From the NCBI GenBank assembly GCA_042691655.1, contig CP170506.1, forward strand, positions 1 through 64,000: 64,000 bases of DNA, read 5' to 3'. This DNA comes from UBA695 sp042691655 (lineage in GTDB: Bacteria; Verrucomicrobiota; Verrucomicrobiia; Chthoniobacterales; Chthoniobacteraceae). Position 1 is the first letter of the stretch, and every line of letters begins with the position of its first letter. Of this stretch, positions 27,141-34,467 are shown piece after piece. The notes beneath the pieces are model-generated. The model saw nothing but the letters and a program-made list of their open reading frames with translations, was not told where the DNA came from and made no database searches. The position numbers were made by a program, and so were the translations under genes.

Positions 27141-28568
27141 ATGAAACCCCATCTTTCGCCCCTCGCGCTTCTCCTCATCCTCGGCGGATGCTCCGTGGGC
27201 CCTAACTACCACCCGCCCCAAACCGCTACCCCCTCGAAATGGAACGCCTCCCTCTCCGGCGGCGAGAAAAGCGGCGTTGCCCCCGTCGCGAACTGGTGGA
27301 AAACCTTCCATGACCCGTGCCTCAACTCGCTCGTTGAGCGGGCCGTGAAAGCCAACCCGGATCTGAAAATCGCCGAGGCCCGAGTGCGCGAGGCCCGGGC
27401 GCAGTACCGCATCGCGCTTGCGAGCTTTGGCCCCACCGTGGACACCGGCGGCTTGGTCGGCCGCTCGCGGATTCCCAAGAGCCTTGCCGACAACGTAAAG
27501 GTCCCGCCCGCGCTCTTGAAAGAGGTCTCCATCTCGCCCGAGAACGAAACGTACCTGACCGGCTTCCAGGCCTCGTGGGAGATGGACGTCTTCGGCGGCA
27601 CCCGGCGCGCTGCCCAGTCGGGCCGGGCCGAGTTCGACGCCGCGCAGTACGCCCTGCGCAACGCCATGGTTGTGCTGCTGGCCGAGGTCGGGCGCAACTA
27701 CGTCGAGCTGCGCGGCGGCCAGCATCGGCTCGAAATCGCCCAAAAGAACATCAAGGCCCAGCAGGAAGCCCTCGAAATCTCCAGCGACCGCTACAAAAAC
27801 GGCCTCACCAGCGACCTAGACGTCCAGCAAGCCACGGCCCTCCTGGCCACCACCGAGGCCGAGATCCCGCGCCTGGAAGCCTTCATCCAGGCCTCCATGA
27901 ACCGCCTCGGCGGCTTGCTTGGCCAGCCTCCGGGAGCCCTGGATGCCGAGCTTTCCCGGCCCGCCGCCATTCCCTCCACGCCCCCCATCGTCCCCGTCGG
28001 CCTCCCCGCCGAGCTCCTCTGCCGCCGCCCGGACATCCGCCAGGCCGAGCGCCAGCTCGCCAGCGCCAACGCCCGCATCGGCGTCGCCACCGCCGATCTT
28101 TTCCCGAAATTCTACCTCACCGGCGCGGGCGGCTACCTCTCGCTCAGCACCGACGACTGGATCAGCAAAGGCAGCGCCTTCTGGGCCCTGGCCCCCACCG
28201 CCCAGTGGCGGATCTTCGACAGCGGCCGCGTCCGGGCCAATATCCGCGTCCAGAACGCCCGGCAGGAGCAGGCCCTGGCCCAGTACGAGAAAGTGGTCTT
28301 GAACTCCTTTGAGGAAACCGAGAACGCGCTCGTCGGCTACGCCAAAGAAAAACTCCGCCGCCGCAGCCTGGAGCAGGCGGTCAAAGCCAGCCGCGACTCG
28401 CTGCAAATGGCCAAGGAACTCTACACCAAGGGCCTGACCAACTTCATCAACGTCCTCGACGCCGAACGCTCCCTCTACCAGACCGAGGACGCCCTCGCCC
28501 AGAGCGACAAGGCGCTCAGCCAGAACCTGATTGCGCTTTACAAAGCCCTCGGGGGCGGCTGGGAATAG
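27141..28568 (+). CDS. Outer-membrane efflux factor of the EmrAB-type pump (NodT family)
   Basis: A 475-residue lipoprotein (lipobox LILGGC) beginning SVGPNYHPPQTATPSKW. Two OEP repeats and the motif FINVLDAERSLYQTEDALAQ are clear. It follows the MFS gene by 11 bases. It is a second, separate outer-membrane factor, not a copy of the one at 23022: the two share family motifs but differ through most of their length. Confidence 0.93.
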   Translation: MKPHLSPLALLLILGGCSVGPNYHPPQTATPSKWNASLSGGEKSGVAPVANWWKTFHDPCLNSLVERAVKANPDLKIAEARVREARAQYRIALASFGPTVDTGGLVGRSRIPKSLADNVKVPPALLKEVSISPENETYLTGFQASWEMDVFGGTRRAAQSGRAEFDAAQYALRNAMVVLLAEVGRNYVELRGGQHRLEIAQKNIKAQQEALEISSDRYKNGLTSDLDVQQATALLATTEAEIPRLEAFIQASMNRLGGLLGQPPGALDAELSRPAAIPSTPPIVPVGLPAELLCRRPDIRQAERQLASANARIGVATADLFPKFYLTGAGGYLSLSTDDWISKGSAFWALAPTAQWRIFDSGRVRANIRVQNARQEQALAQYEKVVLNSFEETENALVGYAKEKLRRRSLEQAVKASRDSLQMAKELYTKGLTNFINVLDAERSLYQTEDALAQSDKALSQNLIALYKALGGGWE

Positions 28569-28816
28569 GGTCGTTTTTTGCGCAACTGCGGGGATTTAGC
28601 CACCTCCCGTTCCAGAGCGGTGCGGAGTTTCCTCGTTCCGCGTGTGGGGGATTTAGGGTAAATTTGCAAAAATGGCTGGCGGAAAACCGCAAGGCATGAG
28701 AAATGCTAATCCCGCTTCGGGGTTTTTGTGCTCCACAGCCCTCTTCATAACATGAGTTATCTTTTCACCTTTGGCTTGAGTGCTGGGACGCTCTATAAAG
28801 CGTCGTTGTTGTATTA
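28569..28816 (+). promoter_or_regulatory. kup upstream region with direct repeats
   Basis: This 248-bp gap holds two exact copies of GGGGATTTAG (28590-28599 and 28647-28656), about 127 and 70 bases before the predicted sigma-54 transcription start, which suits enhancer-binding activator sites. A small hairpin (GCGG-AAAA-CCGC near 28680) and CCCGCTTCGGGGTTTTT at 28711-28727 are also visible. The function of the repeats is inferred from position. Confidence 0.4.
28693..28706 (+). promoter_or_regulatory. Candidate sigma-54 promoter of kup
   Basis: GGCATGAGAAATGC has GG (28693-28694) and GC (28705-28706) exactly 10 bases apart, and fits the -24/-12 consensus TGGCACG-N4-TTGC with an A before GG. 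It differs at only two positions from the amtB element (GGCATGGGGAATGC), and both are followed by TAAT. The start of transcription would be near 28717, about 100 bases before kup. Confidence 0.55.
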
Positions 28817-30712
28817 ATGACGCAGTCCCACTCCTCCACCCAATCCAAAACGCTTCCGCTCGCGCTCGTCGCACTGGGCGTCGTTTTTGGAGACATCGGC
28901 ACCAGCCCCCTTTACGCTTTCAAAGAGTGCCTGGAGCACGGCTCCAGCGCCAGCGACATCGTGGGGGTCATCTCCCTGATTTTGTGGAGCCTCATCCTGC
29001 TGGTCTCCGTGAAATACGTCGGCCTGATCCTGCGGGCCGACAACAACGGCGAGGGTGGCATCCTCGCGCTCCTGGCCCTGGCCTTCCCGGAAAAACGAGG
29101 GAGCCAGCTGGGCCGGGCCGGGGTCATCATGACCGGCCTGGGGATCTTCGGCGCGGCCCTGCTTTACGGCGACGGCGTCATTACCCCCGCCATCTCCGTT
29201 CTCTCGGCGGTCGAGGGCCTCGAACTCATCTCGCCCGTCTTCAACCACCTGGTCATCCCCCTGACGCTCGTCATCCTGGTCGGCCTTTTCTCCGTCCAGC
29301 GCTACGGTACCGGCGCGGTGGGCAGCGTTTTTGGCAAAGTCATGCTCCTCTGGTTCGCCTGCCTGGGCATCATGGGCTTGGTCCAGGTCGTCCAGCATCC
29401 CGCGATCCTCGCAGCCTTCAACCCGTGGATGGGCATCCAGTACCTTAAAATCCACAGCTCCGCCTCCATGGTCGTCCTGGGCAGCGTCTTCCTATCCGTC
29501 ACCGGCGGCGAGGCCCTCTACGCCGACATGGGCCACTTCGGGCACCGGCCCATCCGCATGGCCTGGAACTGCCTGGTGCTCCCCGCCCTCGCTCTCAACT
29601 ACATGGGGCAGGGGGCCCTGGTTCTCTCCAACCCCGCCGCCGCGAGCAACCCCTTCTTTTTCCTCGCCCCCGGCTGGGCCCTCTGGCCGCTGATCGGCCT
29701 CGCCACCCTGGCCACCATCATCGCCTCCCAGGCCCTCATCTCCGGAGCCTTCTCGCTCACCACCCAGGCCATGCAGATGGGCTACCTGCCCCGCATGCAG
29801 GTCATGCACACCAGCAGCGACACCTCCGGGCAGATCTACATCCCGCAGCTCAACTACGCCCTCGGCGCGGCCTGCGTCGCCCTCGTCATCGGCTTCCGCA
29901 GCAGCTCCGCGCTCGCCTCCGCGTACGGCATCGCCGTCACGCTCACCATGCTCACCACCACCAGCCTCTTCTACTTCGCCGCCCGCCGGGTGTGGAAGTG
30001 GAAGACCCTCCCCACGCTGCTCATCTGCGTGGTCTTTGGCTTGATCGAGTCGGCCTTCTTTGCCTCCAACGCCCTTAAGGTCTTCCACGGCGGTTGGCTG
30101 CCTCTTTGTATCGGTGCCGTCCTCTTCTTCCTGATGACCACCTGGAAGATCGGCCGCAGCCGTATCCGCAAACGCTTCGCGGCCATCATGCCGCTCAAGG
30201 AATTCGTCAGCTCGATCAGCCTCTCGGGCATCCTCTCCGAGAGCCACAGCCCCTACCGCGTCAAAGGCACCGCCGTCTTCTTTAACAGCTCCCCCAGCGG
30301 CACCCCCAACGCCCTCCTTCAGAACCTCAAGCACAACCACGTCATCCACGAGCGCAACATCGTGCTCAATATTGCCAGCGACCACGTCCCCTACGTCAGC
30401 CGCGGCAACCGGCTGGAGATCGACTCGCTTGACGGCTGCTTCTTCCAGATCACCGCCCGCTTCGGGTTCATGGAGATCCCCACCATTGACGAAATCGTCT
30501 CCGCCGCCAGCGCGAAACACTTCGAGATCGTCCCGGAAAAGACCACCTTCTTCCTTGGTCGCGAGACCCTCGTCCCCACGACCTCCAAAGGCATGGGCCC
30601 CTTGCGGCGCGCCGCCTTCATCGTCATGAGCCGCAACGCCCAGAACGCCGCCGAGTTCTTCCGGCTGCCCAGCAACCGGACCATCGAAATCGGGTTGCCC
30701 ATCGAGATTTAG
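28817..30712 (+). CDS. kup: Kup-type potassium uptake permease
   Basis: A 631-residue inner-membrane potassium transporter, the usual length for KUP. The N-terminal signature is intact (LALVALGVVFGDIGTSPLYA then FKECL), as are LRADNNGEGGILALLAL and GVITPAISVLSAVEGLE. About 12 membrane helices are followed by a soluble C-terminal domain (about 450-631). There is no clear Shine-Dalgarno site. A LuxR-type regulator follows 11 bases later and is probably cotranscribed. The candidate sigma-54 promoter upstream would tie potassium uptake to a nitrogen- or stress-responsive activator. Confidence 0.95.
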   Translation: MTQSHSSTQSKTLPLALVALGVVFGDIGTSPLYAFKECLEHGSSASDIVGVISLILWSLILLVSVKYVGLILRADNNGEGGILALLALAFPEKRGSQLGRAGVIMTGLGIFGAALLYGDGVITPAISVLSAVEGLELISPVFNHLVIPLTLVILVGLFSVQRYGTGAVGSVFGKVMLLWFACLGIMGLVQVVQHPAILAAFNPWMGIQYLKIHSSASMVVLGSVFLSVTGGEALYADMGHFGHRPIRMAWNCLVLPALALNYMGQGALVLSNPAAASNPFFFLAPGWALWPLIGLATLATIIASQALISGAFSLTTQAMQMGYLPRMQVMHTSSDTSGQIYIPQLNYALGAACVALVIGFRSSSALASAYGIAVTLTMLTTTSLFYFAARRVWKWKTLPTLLICVVFGLIESAFFASNALKVFHGGWLPLCIGAVLFFLMTTWKIGRSRIRKRFAAIMPLKEFVSSISLSGILSESHSPYRVKGTAVFFNSSPSGTPNALLQNLKHNHVIHERNIVLNIASDHVPYVSRGNRLEIDSLDGCFFQITARFGFMEIPTIDEIVSAASAKHFEIVPEKTTFFLGRETLVPTTSKGMGPLRRAAFIVMSRNAQNAAEFFRLPSNRTIEIGLPIEI

Positions 30713-30723
30713 GCTGAGCGCGT

Positions 30724-31383
30724 ATGAGTGAGTCTCCCCAACGCGTGGCGGTGATCGAGTGTCACCCGGTCCTGCGGGAGCGCCTTGCGGAACTGATCGC
30801 CGCCGAGCCCGGCCTGGAGCTTGTCGGTGAGGCCGACGACCTCCAGGGAGGCGTGGCCCTCCTCGTCTCCGCCCGGCCCGAACTCGCGCTCGTGGGCCTC
30901 GCCTTGCGGAAATCCAGCGGCACCGACTTGATCAAACAAGCCCGCGCCCTCTCGCTGCCCACCGCGCTCCTGGTCTACTCCGGCCACGACGAAGCCCTCT
31001 ACGCCCGGCGCGTCCTCGCCGACGGTGCCAAAGGCTTTATATCCAAAGACTGCACCTCTGGTGAACTCCTGGCCGCCATGCGCCAGGTCTTAAGCGGGAA
31101 AATCTACCTCTCCCCGGCCATGACCGAAACCATGCTCCACACGCTGACCGCCAGCCGGATCGCCGCCCCCGTCGCGCGCTCCGTCGCCCAGTTGAGCGAC
31201 CGCGAGCTGGAAGTCCTGGAAAAAATCGGCGAAGGCAAGAACACCAAGGAAATCGCCACCTCCCTCGGCCTCGGCCTGGCCAGCGTCGATACCTACCGCG
31301 CGCGGATCAAGGAAAAGCTCAACCTGCGCAACGCCTTCGACCTGGTCTGTTTCGCCATCCGCAGGCAGTACGACCTAAACTAG
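30724..31383 (+). CDS. NarL/LuxR-type response regulator with degenerate receiver
   Basis: A 219-residue protein with a receiver-like domain (about 6-125) and a GerE/LuxR helix-turn-helix (about 153-215: LSDRELEVLEKIGEGKNTKE then IATSLGLGLASVDTYRARI). The receiver lacks the acidic pocket: the usual Asp-Asp pair is Glu12-Cys13 (VIECHP), and the phosphoacceptor Asp is Gly58 (LALVGLAL). The conserved Lys108 (FISKD) and Ser86 are kept. It therefore probably works without phosphorylation. It is placed between kup and amtB and likely shares the kup transcript. No histidine kinase is adjacent. The target may be local, but that is a guess. Confidence 0.9.
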   Translation: MSESPQRVAVIECHPVLRERLAELIAAEPGLELVGEADDLQGGVALLVSARPELALVGLALRKSSGTDLIKQARALSLPTALLVYSGHDEALYARRVLADGAKGFISKDCTSGELLAAMRQVLSGKIYLSPAMTETMLHTLTASRIAAPVARSVAQLSDRELEVLEKIGEGKNTKEIATSLGLGLASVDTYRARIKEKLNLRNAFDLVCFAIRRQYDLN

Positions 31384-31405
31384 CCAACGCTGGTTATCCT
31401 GGTCA

Positions 31406-31435
31406 GGACAAATCCACTATTGTCCGGTAGTGGAT
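31406..31435. promoter_or_regulatory. Interleaved inverted repeats upstream of amtB
   Basis: Two inverted repeats interlock. GGACAA (31406-31411) pairs with TTGTCC (31420-31425), and ATCCACTA (31412-31419) pairs with TAGTGGAT (31428-31435). A third half-site TAGTGGA lies at 31476-31482. The distances (about 90-165 bases before the predicted sigma-54 start) fit an enhancer-binding site. As RNA, the two stems would be mutually exclusive. Confidence 0.5.
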
Positions 31436-31548
31436 AAAAAACGAACAATCCGCGCCAGAGCTGTCTAGTTTGGTGTAGTGGAAAACGTTACAAGATTGTA
31501 CGGAAGATTTAAATTTTACGGGTAGGTGAATTCCTAAAAAAAGGCGCT

Positions 31549-31562
31549 GGCATGGGGAATGC
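31549..31562 (+). promoter_or_regulatory. Candidate sigma-54 promoter of amtB-glnK
   Basis: TGGCATG-GGGA-ATGCT matches the sigma-54 consensus (TGGCACG-N4-TTGC) with GG (31549-31550) and GC (31561-31562) 10 bases apart. The predicted start is near 31573, about 60 bases before the ATG. Nitrogen control of amtB-glnK by sigma-54 and NtrC is established in many bacteria. Confidence 0.7.
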
Positions 31563-31631
31563 TAATGGCGTTGACCTGTTCCGCTTCGGGCATCCCCCCG
31601 AGTGCGAGCCTCAACAAGGAACCAACTAACT

Positions 31632-33422
31632 ATGCTAAAACTCCGTAAAACATTCGCCCTTGTGGCAGCCATGGCAGCCATGGCGTTGACCGTGCCGGTC
31701 CAAGTGTCGGCAGAGGACGCTTCGGCGTCAGCCGCGGCCACCCCCGCGGCCGCCGCACCCACACCCGCTCCGCCCGACTCCTTGGCCTATCCTCCTGGAG
31801 CCAACGCGGGCACTGTCACCGACCTCACCTGGCCCATTCCCGCCGAGGCGACGAGCATCAACCCGAAAGGCAAGAACACCGTCACCAACGATGAGCTGAT
31901 CCAGAACGTTGCGCACAACAAGATCTCGATCAACCTCGTATGGACGCTCATCACGGGCTTTATCGTGATGTTCATGCAGGCAGGCTTCGCCCTCGTCGAG
32001 ACCGGTCTCTGCCGTGGCAAGAACGCCGCGCACGTCATGGCGACGAACTTCCTCATCTACGGCCTGGGCATGCTCGGGTTCTGGATCTGCGGGTTCGGCA
32101 TCATGTTCGGCGGCTACTGGAACGGCCCGGTCCCCATCGGCTGGCGGCCTTCGCTCGGCCAGGGGCTGGCGCTGCTCAACGTCGAGCACACCATCACCCT
32201 CTTTGGGCATCCCTTCGGCATTTTCGGCGGCAAGGGCTTCTTCCTTGGTTCGTCGGTATTTGACTCCGCCGTGCTAGCCCTCTTCCTCTTCGAAATGGTG
32301 TTCATGGACACCACGGCCACCATCCCCACCGGGGCCATGGCGGAACGCTGGAACTTCAAGAACTTCATGATCTACGGCTTCTGGGTCGGCATGTTCCCGT
32401 ATGCCATCTTCGGAAACTGGGTCTGGGGCGGCGGCTGGCTCGCCCAGCTCGGCCAGAACTTCGGCTTTGGCCACGGTCACGTGGACTTCGCCGGTTCGTC
32501 CGTGGTGCACATGTGCGGCGGTATGATCGCCTTGGCGGGCAGCATCGTCATCGGTGCCCGTATTGGTAAATTCAGCAAAGACGGCAAGCCTAACGCCATG
32601 CCCGCGCACGACATCCCCATGGTCATGCTCGGCACCTTCATTCTCGCCTTCGGCTGGTTCGGGTTCAACCCGGGCTCCACGCTGGCAGGCACGGATAACC
32701 GCATCGCCATCGTCGCGGTGAACACCATGCTCGCGGGTGCCGCGGCCTCGCTCTCCACCACGCTGCTCGTGTGGTTCTGGTTCGGCAAGCCCGATCCGTC
32801 CATGATGTGCAACGGCCTGCTCGCGGGCCTCGTCGCCATCACCGCTCCGTGCGCCTTCGTGACCACGCTGGGCGCGGTCATCATCGGCTTGATCGCCGGT
32901 GTCTTCGTCGTCGTCGCCGTGGTCTTCGTGGAACGCGGCCTGAAGCTCGACGATCCCGTGGGAGCCATCTCGGTCCACGGCGTCAACGGTGCCTGGGGCG
33001 TGCTCTCGGTCGGCCTCTTCGCCAACGGCAGCTACGGCGCCGGTTGGGGTGGCGTTCACACCCTCATCAAGGATGGGGTGATCCAGAAGATCGTCAACGA
33101 TGCGGCTCCGGCCACCATCGATGCCTACAACAAACTCGTCGCGGAAGGCTGGGCCGACCAAGGCGTGACTGGCATCTTCGGCAAAGCCTTTGGCGGTGCC
33201 TACAACGACTGGTCGCAGCTCGGGGCGCAAGTCACCGGCACGCTAACGTGCGCGGTATTCGTGTTCACCTTCGCTTTCATCTGGTTCAAGGTCTCCAACC
33301 TCATCTTCCCGATTCGTTCCAAGCCTGAAGACGAAGTCGCCGGCCTCGACATTCCCGAAATGGGTGCGGAAGCCTACCCGGACTTCCAGCTCACCAACCG
33401 CACGACTCCGGCCGATCGCTAA
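31632..33422 (+). CDS. amtB: Ammonium transporter with signal peptide and Ala/Pro linker
   Basis: A 596-residue ammonium channel. A signal peptide (MLKLRKTFALVAAMAAMALT to VSAEDA) is followed by an Ala/Pro-rich linker of about 60 residues before the first membrane helix (INLVWTLITGFIVMFMQAGF). Core motifs are intact: ALVETGLCRGKNAAHV, FMDTTATIPTGAMAERWNF, and the paired pore histidines in SSVVHMCGG and SVHGVNGAWG. The ATG at 31632 was preferred to a GTG at 31602 because AAGGA lies upstream (31616-31620) and a signal peptide then starts at residue 1. glnK follows, the classic partner that plugs the channel when nitrogen is sufficient. Confidence 0.95.
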   Translation: MLKLRKTFALVAAMAAMALTVPVQVSAEDASASAAATPAAAAPTPAPPDSLAYPPGANAGTVTDLTWPIPAEATSINPKGKNTVTNDELIQNVAHNKISINLVWTLITGFIVMFMQAGFALVETGLCRGKNAAHVMATNFLIYGLGMLGFWICGFGIMFGGYWNGPVPIGWRPSLGQGLALLNVEHTITLFGHPFGIFGGKGFFLGSSVFDSAVLALFLFEMVFMDTTATIPTGAMAERWNFKNFMIYGFWVGMFPYAIFGNWVWGGGWLAQLGQNFGFGHGHVDFAGSSVVHMCGGMIALAGSIVIGARIGKFSKDGKPNAMPAHDIPMVMLGTFILAFGWFGFNPGSTLAGTDNRIAIVAVNTMLAGAAASLSTTLLVWFWFGKPDPSMMCNGLLAGLVAITAPCAFVTTLGAVIIGLIAGVFVVVAVVFVERGLKLDDPVGAISVHGVNGAWGVLSVGLFANGSYGAGWGGVHTLIKDGVIQKIVNDAAPATIDAYNKLVAEGWADQGVTGIFGKAFGGAYNDWSQLGAQVTGTLTCAVFVFTFAFIWFKVSNLIFPIRSKPEDEVAGLDIPEMGAEAYPDFQLTNRTTPADR

Positions 33423-33433
33423 ACTTAAAACTG

Positions 33434-33474
33434 CCGGTTTGGTTGTTCCTTGAACAAAGGGGCGACCAAACCGG
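33434..33474 (+). promoter_or_regulatory. Hairpin between amtB and glnK
   Basis: A 10-bp perfect stem (CCGGTTTGGT, 33434-33443, with 33465-33474) encloses a second stem (TTGTTC/GAACAA, 33443-33457). No T-run follows, so it is more likely an mRNA-stability or processing hairpin that sets the glnK to amtB ratio than a terminator. Confidence 0.5.
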
Positions 33475-33495
33475 ATCTTAAAAAAAGCAATCTTT

Positions 33496-33837
33496 ATGAA
33501 AAAGATCGAAGCGATCATCAAGCCCTTCAAAATTGAAGAAGTGAAGGACGCCCTTTCCGGAAGCGGAATCGAGGGAATGACTATTACTGAGGTCAAAGGA
33601 TTTGGCCGACAGAAAGGGCACACGGAAATCTACCGCGGCAGCGAGTATTCGGTGGATTTTCTGCCCAAGATCAAAATCGAAGTCGTCGTATCCGATTCCC
33701 TCGCGGAAACGGCCATCAAACTGATCTCCGAAGCCGCCCACACCGGGAAAATCGGCGACGGCAAGATCTTCGTGCTCCCCGTCGAGGATGCGGTCCGCAT
33801 TCGCACGCAGGAACACGGCGACACAGCAGTCTCGTAG
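33496..33837 (+). CDS. glnK: PII nitrogen-regulatory protein GlnK
   Basis: A 113-residue PII protein. The T-loop (GFGRQKGHTEIYRGSEYSVD) has Tyr51, the uridylylation site in proteobacterial PII. The B-loop region (SEAAHTGKIGDGKIFVLPV) and the C-loop sequence (VRIRTQEHGDTAV) are intact, so ATP/ADP and 2-oxoglutarate sensing is expected. Its place directly after amtB is the standard arrangement, and it should bind and block AmtB. Confidence 0.96.
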   Translation: MKKIEAIIKPFKIEEVKDALSGSGIEGMTITEVKGFGRQKGHTEIYRGSEYSVDFLPKIKIEVVVSDSLAETAIKLISEAAHTGKIGDGKIFVLPVEDAVRIRTQEHGDTAVS

Positions 33838-33868
33838 TTCTCTAAGTTTCTCTTAGCCCTTAAGGGGT

Positions 33869-33930
33869 AAGGTCGTGATGGAGATGTGAGAGTTTACCAT
33901 CACGGCCTTCCCCCTCCTCGTTCTTTTTTT
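33869..33930 (+). terminator. Intrinsic terminator after glnK
   Basis: A 13-bp stem with one wobble pair (AAGGTCGTGATGG at 33869-33881 with CCATCACGGCCTT at 33897-33909) is followed 12 bases later by TTCTTTTTTT (33921-33930). The delayed T-run lowers efficiency, but the position ends the amtB-glnK unit. Confidence 0.6.
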
Positions 33931-33951
33931 GAGAGGAAAGAGATAGAGGAG

Positions 33952-34026
33952 TCCCGGTCCGGCTTACTGATGTTCGGTTCAGCCGGACCGGGAGCGGGGG
34001 AGAGAAAATGCAATAACCGAAACATC
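33952..34026 (+). promoter_or_regulatory. Structured leader, possible pseudoknot riboswitch
   Basis: A perfect 13-bp stem (TCCCGGTCCGGCT at 33952-33964 with 33981-33993) has a 16-base loop. Eleven loop bases (GATGTTCGGTT, 33969-33979) are complementary to AACCGAAACATC at 34015-34026 with a single bulged A, a loop-to-tail pseudoknot. A T7 run follows at 34037-34043. The element is in the leader of a small membrane protein and an NhaD-type Na+/H+ antiporter. Cation-sensing riboswitches (Na+ and Li+ classes) with pseudoknots are known before antiporter genes; identity with any class is not shown here. Confidence 0.5.
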
Positions 34027-34109
34027 GAACACAAGGTTTTTTTCCGATTCCAAGCGCAAAAATAGGCGGTAGATTCATTTTCAACGCCGTTTTCTAAATT
34101 CCCGATTCC

Positions 34110-34445
34110 ATGAACTCACTCGCCATTGTCTATAGCGTCATTTCCCTTCTCATCTTGGCGGCTGGATTGGCTGCTTGGTACTACACCTCCAGCCGCTCCG
34201 TCGCATTCCTCTCCTTCTTCGGAAGCATTGCCATTCTTTTCTCCGCTTACTTTATCCAAACGCACACCCAGGAGCAGCTGACCTACTTTATTCCTTTCAT
34301 GATATTCGCCCTGTTTGCAGGCCGTGCCATCGGGATCGGGTATCGGAGCGTTAAAGACGCACCGCTGCGGGTTCCCTCCGTGTTGCTCGGCGTGGCGTCG
34401 CTGCTTGCGCTCGGAGCGGCCATCGCGGGATTTGTGAACGCGTAA
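34110..34445 (+). CDS. Small four-helix membrane protein
   Basis: A 111-residue, very hydrophobic protein with four predicted membrane helices (about 5-25, 30-48, 57-75 and 88-108), separated by short polar loops. I recognise no family. It lies 22 bases before the NhaD-type antiporter gene and behind the folded leader, so the two are probably cotranscribed and it may assist ion transport. There is no Shine-Dalgarno sequence before the ATG. Confidence 0.7.
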   Translation: MNSLAIVYSVISLLILAAGLAAWYYTSSRSVAFLSFFGSIAILFSAYFIQTHTQEQLTYFIPFMIFALFAGRAIGIGYRSVKDAPLRVPSVLLGVASLLALGAAIAGFVNA

Positions 34446-34467
34446 GGAATATAAAGGGCCCCCCTTC

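Noticed and set aside
28569..28816. A ydaO-type c-di-AMP riboswitch upstream of kup
   Set aside because: The position would suit it, but the conserved ydaO sequence blocks were not seen, and the predicted sigma-54 start leaves only about 100 bases of leader.
31406..31435. A true H-type pseudoknot from the interlocking repeats
   Set aside because: The connecting loops would be zero, zero and two bases, too short to span the stems, so alternative hairpins or a DNA site are more likely.
33860..34084. A 74-codon frame on the - strand across the folded leader
   Set aside because: No motif or ribosome site; it covers the two strong hairpins, which explain the sequence better.
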